This document shows, in pieces, positions 22,490 through 31,156 of a stretch of DNA of 36,625 bases. Each line of letters begins with the position of its first letter. Within the stretch, counting starts at the first letter, position 1. A program made the position numbers and the translations under genes. The notes below the pieces were generated by a model. The model searched no databases. It worked only from the letters and a program-made list of their open reading frames with translations, and was not told the origin of the DNA. Origin of the DNA: a virus; IMG/VR virus record IMGVR_UViG_3300031825_000381, positions 1 through 36,625 of that record. The stretch is one strand, 5' to 3'.

Positions 22490-22519
22490 CCCCTGCCGCG
22501 ATGAAAGTCACGGCAGGGG
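22490..22519 (+). terminator. GC-rich hairpin after the capsid gene
   Basis: CCCCTGCCG (22490-22498) pairs perfectly with CGGCAGGGG (22511-22519) around a 12-nt loop. No T-run follows, so it probably lowers read-through or protects the 3' end of the capsid message, giving higher capsid than lysis expression; a true terminator is less likely. Confidence 0.55.
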
Positions 22520-22552
22520 ATTAACCGAGTAACAACCTAAAAAGTAACAGAT

Positions 22553-23821
22553 ATGTTCAAAACCCTTAAACAAGAACTACTCTTTATCCCGATCATGGCA
22601 ATTCTAATCGAGTTTGCCCGCAGAGCCATTATTCACTTCTACCCGGAAACAGCATTGTTTGATCGCGGTAGTGAGCTTGAATCGTTTCTCCTTTCGGTAT
22701 GGCAAATTACTTGGGTAACTTCAGCTTGCTGGTTATTGATGCGTGTTGTAATGCCGGACGCATACAATGGTTTAAAACGGTTTTATCTCAATTTTAAATA
22801 CCGGCCAGATAAGGAACAGGAATCATTTTCATTGAAGTTATTCCTCGTCTTCTTCTTCGGATTGGTGCTTTTACTGGCAGGAAAAAGCAATAACCATGAA
22901 ACCATCCTCCGAAAAAATTTAGTTGACTCGCTCACATCACAATTACACGTCCGGGAAGTAACCGGCAAAAACGATGGTGTTGAAGTGGAAAAATATTTGC
23001 GGTTTGTAGGCCGGTATAAAGGCGACGCCTGGTGCGCTGCATACGTAAGCTACAACCTGCACTCAGTTGGAGTAACGACAGCCCCCCGAACCGCTTGGGC
23101 GCCTGTTTACGCGAATTCTAAATACGTAATCTGGTCGCCATCCCTTTTAAAGCAGCGGAAAGCACAAACGCCGAAGCCAGGTGATTGCTTCACGGTTTAT
23201 CATGAAACAGCTAAACGGGTTGGTCACGTGGGTTTTATAGTCGGGCAGAATGATCATTACTTTATTACAAACGAAGGAAACACAGGTCTATCAGGAACTC
23301 GGGAAGGATCTGGCGTACACTCGCTCAAGCGCTCAAAGCACAAGATATACGCAATAACGAATTACATAACCCCTCATTTAAAAACAAATGAAAAAGCATT
23401 TAATTATACTCTTAGGAACACTGGTTCTCTTAGTAAGCAGCTGTCACAAAAAACTGACACAATCACTGGAAAAGACTTCCGAAGTAAAGGAATCTGTTAC
23501 CATTCGAAAGGACTCGACATCCTTCCGGGATACAACCTTCAGAGTGAAGGCCGACAGCTCACGGATACAAGCAACGGTAACAACGGACAAAAACGGCGAG
23601 GTAAACCTACCGAGTATTGTGATCGATTCGCAACGCTCGAAAGCTTCAGTATCAATTGTAAACGGAAAGCTGGACGTAAAGTGCCATTGCAAGGATCTGG
23701 AAATCCAAGCGAAGCTTCAGGAGCGCCTGATAAAAGAACAGCAAAAGCTAATCGAATTAAAGCGGCAGGAAAAGCTAATAATTCAAACTCGGGAAGTCCG
23801 TTATACGCCGCGAGGTGTTAA
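22553..23821 (+). CDS. CHAP endolysin with three N-terminal membrane segments (possible holin fusion)
   Basis: A 422-aa open frame. Three hydrophobic segments (about 9-28, 44-66, 93-110) precede a CHAP amidase/endopeptidase domain (about 135-275) with Cys161 in GDAWCAAYVSYN, His225 in RVGHVGFIVGQ and Asn240-Glu241 in FITNEGNTG. It should cut peptidoglycan at lysis; the membrane part may act as anchor or holin. No start codon separates the two parts. From about residue 279 onward (143 aa) the frame overlaps the spanin gene and looks like out-of-frame translation of it (Ser/Gly/Lys-rich, no fold), so that tail is probably dispensable. It lies between capsid and tail genes. Confidence 0.8.
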   Translation: MFKTLKQELLFIPIMAILIEFARRAIIHFYPETALFDRGSELESFLLSVWQITWVTSACWLLMRVVMPDAYNGLKRFYLNFKYRPDKEQESFSLKLFLVFFFGLVLLLAGKSNNHETILRKNLVDSLTSQLHVREVTGKNDGVEVEKYLRFVGRYKGDAWCAAYVSYNLHSVGVTTAPRTAWAPVYANSKYVIWSPSLLKQRKAQTPKPGDCFTVYHETAKRVGHVGFIVGQNDHYFITNEGNTGLSGTREGSGVHSLKRSKHKIYAITNYITPHLKTNEKAFNYTLRNTGSLSKQLSQKTDTITGKDFRSKGICYHSKGLDILPGYNLQSEGRQLTDTSNGNNGQKRRGKPTEYCDRFATLESFSINCKRKAGRKVPLQGSGNPSEASGAPDKRTAKANRIKAAGKANNSNSGSPLYAARC

Positions 23822-23906
23822 ACTGTTGGCATGGGCAGGCGGGCTCTCCCTTGTGCTCCTTCTGCTATTTGTCGCATTGAGAGTAAAGAAATTTTTTAAT
23901 AAATAA
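23388..23906 (+). CDS. Unimolecular spanin-like lipoprotein with C-terminal TM
   Basis: A 172-aa protein with a lipoprotein signal (KKHLIILLGTLVLLVSSC, Cys19 as lipid site) and a C-terminal membrane segment (about 146-166, LLAWAGGLSLVLLLLFVALR) with basic end. Between lie a beta-prone ectodomain and a helix (KLQERLIKEQQKLIELKRQE). Outer-membrane lipoprotein plus inner-membrane anchor in one chain is the topology of u-spanins such as T1 gp11, which fuse the two membranes in the final step of lysis. The start is inside the endolysin frame (434 bp overlap, different frame). No separate Rz/Rz1 pair seen. Confidence 0.78.
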   Translation: MKKHLIILLGTLVLLVSSCHKKLTQSLEKTSEVKESVTIRKDSTSFRDTTFRVKADSSRIQATVTTDKNGEVNLPSIVIDSQRSKASVSIVNGKLDVKCHCKDLEIQAKLQERLIKEQQKLIELKRQEKLIIQTREVRYTPRGVKLLAWAGGLSLVLLLLFVALRVKKFFNK

Positions 23907-23914
23907 ACATAATC

Positions 23915-24358
23915 ATGAGTGATTCTAAAAAGAGAGCATTAATGGTGGTTGCAATAGCAAACGCCTTCGTAGCAAACCCTAACGCTGACAAGATCCTTTA
24001 CACAGAGGACGGAAACTGTTTCCTTCCAACTGATAAAGGCCACGCCGATTGGCATGCCAGAAGCACTAAACAAACAGTGCTTGAAGCTGAGCGTGACCAG
24101 TATGAGGAGATGATCGATAACATCGATAAGGTAAACGCCAAGTTAAAACAAGCACTTCAGGATGAAGATAAGCTTGCAGCGGACCAGGCAGATGCCGACG
24201 CTGAAGCTGAAGCCGAAGCAATAGCGAAAGCTAAAGCAGATTCAGAAGCGGAAGAACCTGAGGCGAAAGCAAAAGCTGAAGCTGAGGAAGCAGAAGCTAC
24301 CGCAAAAGTTGATGCAGAAGCAAAGGCTGAAGCAAAAGCAAAGACTCGTAAAAAGTAA
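23915..24358 (+). CDS. Unknown late protein with Ala/Glu/Lys-rich tail
   Basis: A 147-aa protein. The first 60 residues are ordinary (MVVAIANAFVANPNADKILY, CFLPTDKGHADWHA), then a helix and, from about 90, a low-complexity Ala/Glu/Lys repeat (AEAEAEAIAKAKADSEAEE) likely to form a single alpha helix or coiled coil. Position between lysis and sheath genes suggests a minor structural or accessory tail/head protein; function unknown. Confidence 0.65.
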   Translation: MSDSKKRALMVVAIANAFVANPNADKILYTEDGNCFLPTDKGHADWHARSTKQTVLEAERDQYEEMIDNIDKVNAKLKQALQDEDKLAADQADADAEAEAEAIAKAKADSEAEEPEAKAKAEAEEAEATAKVDAEAKAEAKAKTRKK

Positions 24359-24413
24359 TCCTGCTCTTCTGTCAAATAACCCATTTAACTAACCAATAAA
24401 AAGTAATTAAACG

Positions 24414-25679
24414 ATGTTTCCGGGACCAGTAATAAATAAAGGCGATGGCAACTTAGGCGCAAAAGCCCTGAGCAGCGAAAATATTAAAGGAATAGTTTTT
24501 GGTGGTGTTCTACCAGGCGGCGGTGCAACATACACTGCGCTTAACGATTCTGTTAAGCTTATTCAAGCTTCTGACGCTGATGCCTTAGGGTTTACAGCAG
24601 CTTATGACGCGGCCAATAAAGTGCTTGTTCGTTACCATATCAATGAGTTCTTCCGCGTTAATCCAAACGGCACTCTATGGTTAATGGTGGTTGCACAAAC
24701 TACCACAATGACTGCTATGGTTGACGTTGCCCAGAACTTTGCAAAGAAGCTGGTTAACGACTCTGCTAAGACTATTAAAGCTTTAGGTGTTGTAAGAAAC
24801 CCAGCAACTGGATACACTCCAACATTAACTGGTGGAGTAGATGGTGATGTTCTTACGGCTATCACAAATGCGCAGGCGCTTGTTGATGACTTTAAATTAC
24901 AGAACTGTTATATCAACAGCATTGTAATCGAAGGCCGTGAGGTAAACGGAACTATTGCAACTGTTACCGATATGCGCACCAAAACAGCGCCAAACGTTCA
25001 TGTAGTTATTGCCCAGGATAAAGCTGTAGCTAACCTCGACGCTCTATATGCAAAACACGCAGCAGTTGGCACATTACTAGGATCAATTGGAATTCGCAGA
25101 GTGCATGAAGATTACGGATCAATTAACGTGATTGATAGTCCTGACAAGAGCAAAGAATATTACTCATTAAGCAATGCCGCAACTGGCGAATGGCTTCAGC
25201 CAGCAATCAGTTCAGGTACGCTTATGAGTGCACTGACAGCGGCTGAATTAAAAACCCTTAAGGATCGCGCGTACCTGTATGCTGATTCTTATCCAGAATA
25301 TCCTGGTGTTTATTGGGTTGGAAGTGCAGCATGTACTGTACTAACCAGTGACTTTGCTTACGGAACAAACACACGCGTGTGGAATCGTGGCGCACGTATT
25401 GCCATTCAAAAGCTTACTCCTAAAACCAACTCAAATGTTGAAACGGATGCAGCTGGCAACATTAGTGCAACTACAGCATCGGAATGGCAGGAGGATGTAA
25501 ATAACTCCCGAAACGGCTTAGGAACTCTGGTGGTTGATGGCCACGCCACCAAAACAGCTTGTTACATTGCACAGAACCAACAGGTATATACTAACTCAAC
25601 GGTGATCGTTGGTATGACCATCAAACCTTACGCTTATTCGCGTGAAATCACCGGAAACTTAGCATTCAGTATTAATTAA
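24414..25679 (+). CDS. Tail sheath protein (DUF2586-like)
   Basis: A 421-aa contractile sheath protein, in the position of Mu gpL. Pattern of DUF2586-type sheaths: GNLGAKALSSENIKGIVFGG, YHINEFFRVNPNGTLWLMVV, NSIVIEGREVNGTIATV, then the conserved YPGVYWVGSAACTVLTSDFA and the C-terminal NQQVYTNSTVIVGMTIKPYA. It implies a myovirus. Mu gpL is somewhat longer (about 495 aa). The tube gene follows 14 bp later. Confidence 0.9.
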   Translation: MFPGPVINKGDGNLGAKALSSENIKGIVFGGVLPGGGATYTALNDSVKLIQASDADALGFTAAYDAANKVLVRYHINEFFRVNPNGTLWLMVVAQTTTMTAMVDVAQNFAKKLVNDSAKTIKALGVVRNPATGYTPTLTGGVDGDVLTAITNAQALVDDFKLQNCYINSIVIEGREVNGTIATVTDMRTKTAPNVHVVIAQDKAVANLDALYAKHAAVGTLLGSIGIRRVHEDYGSINVIDSPDKSKEYYSLSNAATGEWLQPAISSGTLMSALTAAELKTLKDRAYLYADSYPEYPGVYWVGSAACTVLTSDFAYGTNTRVWNRGARIAIQKLTPKTNSNVETDAAGNISATTASEWQEDVNNSRNGLGTLVVDGHATKTACYIAQNQQVYTNSTVIVGMTIKPYAYSREITGNLAFSIN

Positions 25680-25693
25680 AATTCGAAATAAAG

Positions 25694-26131
25694 ATGGCAC
25701 AAGCTACTATTATAAACAAGTTCGGGAAAATTACAGGCTGGAACGCTATTACAACTCGCATGCTAGGTCGTGATCTGGAGGCAATTGCCGAATTGTCATA
25801 CACAGATAACCAGCAAATGGAAAATGAGTATGGTGCTGGAAAGTATCCTATTGGCCAATCCGAAGGTAACTACGCCGCGAAAGCGTCTATAAGTTTATAC
25901 AGCGAAGAGCTGAAAGCATTACAGGCATCTTTGGCGGGCACAGGTCTGCGAATTCAGGACATACCAGCCTTTCCAATCGTAGTTCAGTATGAGCACAATG
26001 GCTTTCTGTATAAGGATGTTATTCAGAACTGTCGTTTGATGGACAATGGCCGGGAGGTTAAGCAGGGAGATGGAAAGATCGTTCACAAGATCGGTGTTCT
26101 CACATCCCACATAGACTGGAACGTAAAATAA
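25694..26131 (+). CDS. Tail tube protein
   Basis: A 145-aa protein right after the sheath gene, matching Mu gpM in position and size. Beta-rich with RMLGRDLEAIAELSYTDNQQ, YAAKASISLYSEELKALQAS and HKIGVLTSHIDWN at the end. It should form the inner tube through which DNA passes. Confidence 0.82.
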   Translation: MAQATIINKFGKITGWNAITTRMLGRDLEAIAELSYTDNQQMENEYGAGKYPIGQSEGNYAAKASISLYSEELKALQASLAGTGLRIQDIPAFPIVVQYEHNGFLYKDVIQNCRLMDNGREVKQGDGKIVHKIGVLTSHIDWNVK

Positions 26132-26154
26132 GATAATTTTTTAATCAACATACC

Positions 26155-26490
26155 ATGCAAAACAAACCAAACGTGCAGGATGTCACTCAGGATATGATTG
26201 ACACCTGGAAGCAGGAAAGAACCAGAGTAAAAAAGATCACCGTTATTTCAAAAATAAACGGTAAGAAGGAATTCATTATCGCTAAGCCAAGCCGCACAAC
26301 GCTTGATGCAATCGCGAAGTACATTGACGAGAAGCAGCATAAAAAAGTGCGCGAAGTGTTGGTGGCTAATTGCGTAATGGCTGGTCCGGTTGATTTACTG
26401 GAAAGTGATATCGATCTAGGGAACGCTGTAAACGAAATGATTAACTCTTTGTTTGACAAACTGGAGGTAGTTGAGGAAAAGGAGTTGTAG
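26155..26490 (+). CDS. Tail assembly chaperone, short form
   Basis: A 111-aa protein between the tube and tape-measure genes, the slot of Mu gp41-type chaperones. It starts with helical, charged sequence (DVTQDMIDTWKQERTRVKKI), then KKEFIIAKPSRTTLDAIAKY. Most ribosomes would end at TAG 26488-26490. A -1 slip on the preceding GGAAAAG leads to the long form. Confidence 0.8.
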   Translation: MQNKPNVQDVTQDMIDTWKQERTRVKKITVISKINGKKEFIIAKPSRTTLDAIAKYIDEKQHKKVREVLVANCVMAGPVDLLESDIDLGNAVNEMINSLFDKLEVVEEKEL

Positions 26491-26711
26491 ACCTTCCCTT
26501 CGTTAATGAAGAAGATGGGAAGGACACATATCGAAAGATAAATATAGTGCTCAAATACGAGTTGGGTATTAAAGATCCGAAGTTGCTTCATGAAGAAGAG
26601 TTTAAAGAAGCGTACGCGGATTATCTGTACCTGCAAAAGTTAAAGCACAACTTCTTTGTACAAGCAATAAAACAAGCCATAATTGAAGTAACAAGCGGAA
26701 CTGAAGAATAA
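26475..26711 (+). CDS. Frameshift extension of the tail chaperone (-1 frame)
   Basis: Open -1 frame ending TAA 26709-26711, 1 bp before the tape-measure ATG. The heptamer GGAAAAG (26475-26481, zero-frame G GAA AAG) resembles lambda's GGGAAAG. It lies between a -1-frame stop at 26472-26474 and the zero-frame stop at 26488-26490, the only window in which a slip gives a fused protein. The product would have about 109 + 76 aa; the added part reads DLPFVNEEDGKDTYRKINIV and later QAIKQAIIEV. It has no start codon of its own. Confidence 0.72.
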   Translation, partial: GKGVVDLPFVNEEDGKDTYRKINIVLKYELGIKDPKLLHEEEFKEAYADYLYLQKLKHNFFVQAIKQAIIEVTSGTEE

Positions 26712-26712
26712 C

Positions 26713-28644
26713 ATGAGTGACCAAACAACTAACTGGTATTTGAAGTTAACGGATTTGGTAACCAGTCCGCTTAAGAACATCATGTCTGCTGCAACAGCTA
26801 GTCAGGCCAAGCTTAATGATGTTGCTAATACCACCAAAAGAATTGGACAGCAAGCCGTTGTTACCGGCAAAGATTTCGGAAACAGTTTAAGCCAATTGAA
26901 TGCACGACTGGAGACCTTAAAGGATCTCCAGTCGAAAGCATTTAGCATAAAGCACATGCAGAACTATCAGCGTGCTATTGATAAAACACACTCTGAAATC
27001 AATAAGATAAAAACAGCAATGATTCCTCCTGCTGGTGGTACCTGGCTGCAAAGAATGAAAGGCGATCTTATGAGCGCAGCCGATCAGGTTCCGGGATTAA
27101 CCGGAGCGCTTGGCATGATCAAGAACCCTATAATGATTGCCGCCGCTGGCGCAATGGCACTCACCACTCAACTAAAGAAGAGTGTAGATCTTACCCTTGA
27201 ATTTGATAAGGGGATGGCGAAGATTAATGCTACTGCTCAGTTAGGATCTAAACAGGTTGGCGTTCTTAAAGATCGTTTAAAGGAAATAGGAAGCGAAAGC
27301 GGGGGTAACTTCGAGCGCATTCCTGACGCATACGAGAAGATCATAAGTCAGACGGGAAAAGTTAACCTTTCTCTTGATATTCTCGAGACAGCAGTAAAAG
27401 GCGCAAAGGCTGGTTTTACTGATATTGACGTTGTGGCCGGAGCCCTTGCACAAACGCTTTCTGTAGTTGGTGAGCAAAACACCAATGCTTCAGAGGTTAT
27501 GGATACGCTTTTGAAAGCAAAGGCACTTGGTGCGGGTGAGTTTGGCGACTTCGCCCAGTATCTTCCGCAACTTATTGCAGCTGGCCGAAACCTCGGAGTA
27601 ACATTTAAAGACACAGCCGGATTATTTTCTTTTATGACCGCTAAAGGTCAGAGCGCTGCTGATTCAGCTATGCTAATGCAGAACGCATTCACAGCCCTTC
27701 AGAAAGATGATATTATTACCGGATTAGCTGGCAAAGGCATTAACCTGTTTAACAAGGATGGCATGCGCCGTAACGTTAAGGAAGTGTTTCTCGAGCTGGG
27801 CGACAAACTCAAGAGTCTTACGGATAAACAGAAAACTCAGTTTTTAATTGATATCGGATTAAAAGATGCACAAGCTCGTAATGCTTTCTCCATTCTTACT
27901 GCGGATGCTGGCAAGTTCAAAAGCATTATGGAAGGCGTTAACAACGCTATTGGAGAAACCAACGTGCAACTGGAGGCGACTGCAAACACATCGAGGTCGT
28001 GGGCTGATATTGGTGACGAGCTGAAGAATATAGGAGAGAGCATTGGCAGCTTTCTGTTGCCAGTTGTTGATACTTTAATACAAGGATTGAAAAGCATTGG
28101 AAGGGGAATTAAAGAGTTGTTTACGCTTAAGATATTACAGCGCGACACATGGAGGGATGAGGGTGAAGATGCTGTTGCTATTGCCGCAAATGCCCGAAGG
28201 GATAAAGCAATGGAGTATGCTCGACAAAGCACGCATAAACAATTTGGCACTACCGACAAGGACGTATGGAACCAAACCCAATGGGCTGTTTACCAAAAAT
28301 CATACGCCTCCTGGCTAAAAGCATTTGAAGGCGGATCAAGCAAGAATATGATTGATCCGAACGAGGGTAAAGGAAAAAGCGACCTACAGAAGGGAAAAGC
28401 TGACGCGCTAATGAAACGCAACGATGCGTTCGTTGACTTCAGTAGTATGGACGATGGAAAGGGCAAGAAGGGACACGGTAGCAGATCTTCTGGCGGTGAC
28501 GGATCCTCTGGATCTGGAAAGACGCTGATAATGAATTTACAGATACATAATCACTTTAAAGACGGTGTTGATAACGTTAAGCGCAAATTAACTGATCAGA
28601 TAGTTGATGCCGGACGCGATGGCGCAGTAACCTTAGGAATATAA
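26713..28644 (+). CDS. Tail tape measure protein
   Basis: A 643-aa protein. N-terminal helical/coiled-coil region (20-100), an amphipathic or membrane-like segment (IMIAAAGAMALTTQL, about 137-155), then the tape-measure core: FDKGMAKINATAQLG, GFTDIDVVAGALAQTLSVVG, LKAKALGAGEFGDFAQYLPQ, MTAKGQSAADSAMLMQNAFT. The Gly/Ser-rich stretch (about 585-605) precedes a short C-terminal end. At about 0.15 nm per residue it predicts a tail near 95 nm, a short-to-medium contractile tail. Stop and next start overlap by one base. Confidence 0.9.
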   Translation: MSDQTTNWYLKLTDLVTSPLKNIMSAATASQAKLNDVANTTKRIGQQAVVTGKDFGNSLSQLNARLETLKDLQSKAFSIKHMQNYQRAIDKTHSEINKIKTAMIPPAGGTWLQRMKGDLMSAADQVPGLTGALGMIKNPIMIAAAGAMALTTQLKKSVDLTLEFDKGMAKINATAQLGSKQVGVLKDRLKEIGSESGGNFERIPDAYEKIISQTGKVNLSLDILETAVKGAKAGFTDIDVVAGALAQTLSVVGEQNTNASEVMDTLLKAKALGAGEFGDFAQYLPQLIAAGRNLGVTFKDTAGLFSFMTAKGQSAADSAMLMQNAFTALQKDDIITGLAGKGINLFNKDGMRRNVKEVFLELGDKLKSLTDKQKTQFLIDIGLKDAQARNAFSILTADAGKFKSIMEGVNNAIGETNVQLEATANTSRSWADIGDELKNIGESIGSFLLPVVDTLIQGLKSIGRGIKELFTLKILQRDTWRDEGEDAVAIAANARRDKAMEYARQSTHKQFGTTDKDVWNQTQWAVYQKSYASWLKAFEGGSSKNMIDPNEGKGKSDLQKGKADALMKRNDAFVDFSSMDDGKGKKGHGSRSSGGDGSSGSGKTLIMNLQIHNHFKDGVDNVKRKLTDQIVDAGRDGAVTLGI

Positions 28645-29291
28645 TGGAGTTTCAGATACCCATAAATACATTGTTTACTCAGGTGTTTGGCATTGCTTAC
28701 CCAATGATTAAACGCTTTGAGATTCCGGGCGAACCAAAAGCGCCAGAAGGTGTACTTTTTAAAGTTGGCGAAATTATCACCGAGGAGGATTACGATTTGG
28801 TATACAGCTCACTTAATACACCAGTGCATTTCTGGATGGGCTTTGATGGTGGAGATTACCTGAAGCGTGAGCAAGGTGTACTAAAGAAGGTATTTCGTAA
28901 GGGAATGTATTTGCCGTTTACAAGCGTTGCTACAATTGGTCAGGCTAAGCGATGGGAGGAAACCCCAATGAGCGGACAAGAAGGTGCTGTAATTGAAGAA
29001 TACGGATTTGAACCGTGGGATATCAGGATTCAAGGATTTATAATTAAAAATGATCAGGAGCGTGTTACCGGAAAAAGCAGTGTTGAAGATCAGGTGAAAG
29101 AACTCTTGTCGTATTGGAAACTTAGCGATTCCGTAAAAGTGAAAGGTAAAATTTTTGAGTGGTTGGATATCCACCGTGTGGCGATCCACCGTATAAATTT
29201 TCCTGAAGCCAGGCAACTGGATATGAATGTAGTTAAGCCTTACGAGATAGTAATGCGAAGTGTTGAACCTTTAGAATTAATCGCGTTATGA
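28644..29291 (+). CDS. DUF6046-like baseplate/tail protein
   Basis: A 215-aa protein immediately after the tape measure, where Mu encodes gpN. PFTSVATIGQAKRWEETPMS, YGFEPWDIRIQGFIIKNDQE and IHRVAIHRINFPEARQ with a C-terminal YEIVMRSVEPLEL are in the order I associate with DUF6046, which carries a LysM/gpN-like hub function in related phages. It overlaps the next gene by 4 bp (ATGA). Confidence 0.65.
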   Translation: MEFQIPINTLFTQVFGIAYPMIKRFEIPGEPKAPEGVLFKVGEIITEEDYDLVYSSLNTPVHFWMGFDGGDYLKREQGVLKKVFRKGMYLPFTSVATIGQAKRWEETPMSGQEGAVIEEYGFEPWDIRIQGFIIKNDQERVTGKSSVEDQVKELLSYWKLSDSVKVKGKIFEWLDIHRVAIHRINFPEARQLDMNVVKPYEIVMRSVEPLELIAL

Positions 29292-29674
29292 CAATATTAC
29301 AATTCATTGCAACAGTTATTTCTACAGGCGGAGTCCTAACAGCTGCCGTAACTGTGTACGGTCGCATTAAAACAAAACAGATTGATGCTTTTGTAACAGA
29401 GCGCCAACAGTTTATTTCTGAGTTATCACAATTGCGCAATCAAATGACTGAGCTTTACAGTCAACACTATAAGCTAATGGCTGAGAATAGTGATTTGCGC
29501 ACAAAAATAAGGGAACTGGAGAACCATGTAACTAAAAAAAGTAACCAACTTAAGGATTACAAGGCGCTTCGAAACTATCACCAATCACTTTCGGAACTGA
29601 TTAACGGGGATTTAAACCCTTTGCAATTTTATACTGAGGTTAGGAGGCTCACTGAGAATGTATTTAGCGACTAA
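29288..29674 (+). CDS. Membrane-anchored coiled-coil protein inside the baseplate operon
   Basis: A 128-aa protein with one N-terminal hydrophobic segment (FIATVISTGGVLTAAVTVYG, about 5-24) and a long coiled coil (about 34-92, with SELSQLRNQMTELYSQHYKL). That is the topology of an inner-membrane spanin subunit, but it lies between baseplate genes, overlapping the DUF6046 gene by 4 bp and the hub gene by 17 bp. It could be a second lysis or a membrane-passage protein; a tail role is also possible. Confidence 0.6.
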   Translation: MTILQFIATVISTGGVLTAAVTVYGRIKTKQIDAFVTERQQFISELSQLRNQMTELYSQHYKLMAENSDLRTKIRELENHVTKKSNQLKDYKALRNYHQSLSELINGDLNPLQFYTEVRRLTENVFSD

Positions 29675-30641
29675 TGTTAGAATAATATTTCCGGCAAGCC
29701 GTGATCGCGGAGCGTTTCTGTTCAACACGTGCAGCTCGTTCAAGTGCCAGAGTTCGTTCAAATCATTAACGGATACTGCTGAAGTTGTTATAGCTAAAAC
29801 GCTGTATCTGGAAGAGCGCGGTCGTGTGTTTGAACTTCTTAAGGCTGGTGATCCCATTCAAATCGAGTCAGGATATAATATGGGATATAACAGGGAGTTT
29901 ACCGGGTTCATTTCTGAAATACTTGACGACATGCCAGTGCTTATAAAATGCGAGGATGCAATGTATAAGATGAAGCGCATAGCGGTTAACAAGAGTTACG
30001 GATCTGTTACGTTGGCGAACCTGCTTCGTGCAATTGTACCCGCAGAATATTCCATCGATGCAATGGATGTTAACCTGGGGTCTATCTTCTATAAAGAACA
30101 TACAGTTGCTTCAGTATTGCAGGATTTAAAGGACTCGCACGGTATTTACTCCTATTTTGTTGATAACACACTGGTGAGTGGTAAGATCTACACCGACAAT
30201 CCTCAGACACAAACCGTGAAGTATTACTTCGATGGCACGAAGCGGAATATAAAAAGTAACAACCTAAAGTATCGCCGTAAGGAAGATATACGCCTCAAGG
30301 TTACGATGACAAGCCATTTAAGTAATGGCAAGAAAATCAAAGCAACCGTTGGTGATGATGATGGACAGGAGCAGCGACTTGTATGTAGTAATGTTACTGA
30401 TCAAGCTCAAATAAAAGTGCTAGCAGAAAAGGAACTTGCCAGACTGAAAATGGACGGTTATCAAGGCGAATTAATAACGTTTGGAATTCCCTATGTGCGT
30501 CATGGATATACGGCAGATCTGGAGAACTTACGAAATCCCGACAGGAGCGGTAATTACTACGTTGATGGGGTAACAACAGAATTTAGAGACACTGGTGCCA
30601 TTGAGCGCCGTGTTAAACTTGGACCAAAAGCAGCTAATTAA
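29658..30641 (+). CDS. Late control D/gp44-like baseplate hub
   Basis: A 327-aa protein matching the gpD/VgrG-hub type: VFELLKAGDPIQIESGYNMG, REFTGFISEILDDMPVLIKC, a DLKDSHGIYSYFVDNTLVSG middle and a C-terminal NPDRSGNYYVDGVTTEF. In Mu the hub is gp44 (P2 gpD). It would join the tube to the spike. The start overlaps the preceding gene, and the stop shares a base with the next ATG. Confidence 0.82.
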   Translation: MYLATNVRIIFPASRDRGAFLFNTCSSFKCQSSFKSLTDTAEVVIAKTLYLEERGRVFELLKAGDPIQIESGYNMGYNREFTGFISEILDDMPVLIKCEDAMYKMKRIAVNKSYGSVTLANLLRAIVPAEYSIDAMDVNLGSIFYKEHTVASVLQDLKDSHGIYSYFVDNTLVSGKIYTDNPQTQTVKYYFDGTKRNIKSNNLKYRRKEDIRLKVTMTSHLSNGKKIKATVGDDDGQEQRLVCSNVTDQAQIKVLAEKELARLKMDGYQGELITFGIPYVRHGYTADLENLRNPDRSGNYYVDGVTTEFRDTGAIERRVKLGPKAAN

Positions 30642-31156
30642 TGAACGCGGGAGAAGCTGAAGAAATAAGAAAAGCTATAAGGGCGATGGTGATGAACATG
30701 ATCCCTCTTAACACTGCTTGGTGTAAAGTAAAATCAGTTAACGGCTATTCATGTAATGTAGAGTTTGATGATTTGCTTATTGAAAATATACTTCTGGGTT
30801 TTGATAAAAGCGGAGTGGTTATAAAACCTGTAATAAACAGCGATGTGCTTGTTGCTTTCATTAACAACACCAGAAACATTGGGGCGGTAATTATGGTTGA
30901 GCAAACTGATTCCGTTGAAATAATGGGCAACGTGAACGGCGGCACAGTGAAAATTAATCCGCTGAAGACAGAGCTTGCTAAGTTGAATTCAAACTTAAAC
31001 GTTCTAAAAGTCGCTACGCAGGCAGCCATAACAACTTTGTCAGGTATAATTGATGGAGGCGCATCGGCTAGTGCTTTCAATGCTGCAATTGCCGCCATGC
31101 AGTTGCAAGACTTAACACAATTAGAGAACGTAAAAATAAAACATGGCAATGGCTAA
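30641..31156 (+). CDS. Baseplate spike/gp45-like protein
   Basis: A 171-aa protein after the hub gene, as Mu gp45 after gp44. An OB-like N-terminal half (PLNTAWCKVKSVNGYSCNVE, SDVLVAFINNTRNIGAVIMV) fits the first domain of central spike proteins, followed by VNGGTVKINPLK and a helical C-terminus. Without a beta-helix or metal-binding tip motif, the tip itself may be another protein. Confidence 0.7.
   Translation: MNAGEAEEIRKAIRAMVMNMIPLNTAWCKVKSVNGYSCNVEFDDLLIENILLGFDKSGVVIKPVINSDVLVAFINNTRNIGAVIMVEQTDSVEIMGNVNGGTVKINPLKTELAKLNSNLNVLKVATQAAITTLSGIIDGGASASAFNAAIAAMQLQDLTQLENVKIKHGNG

Noticed and set aside
23388-23821. Tail of the endolysin frame as a further functional domain
   Set aside because: Its composition (Ser/Gly/Lys/Asn-rich, no hydrophobic core) fits out-of-frame reading of the spanin gene.
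24157-24384. Minus-strand Ser/Ala-rich frame opposite the Ala/Glu/Lys-rich gene
   Set aside because: It is the mirror of the low-complexity codons on the plus strand, with no independent start context.
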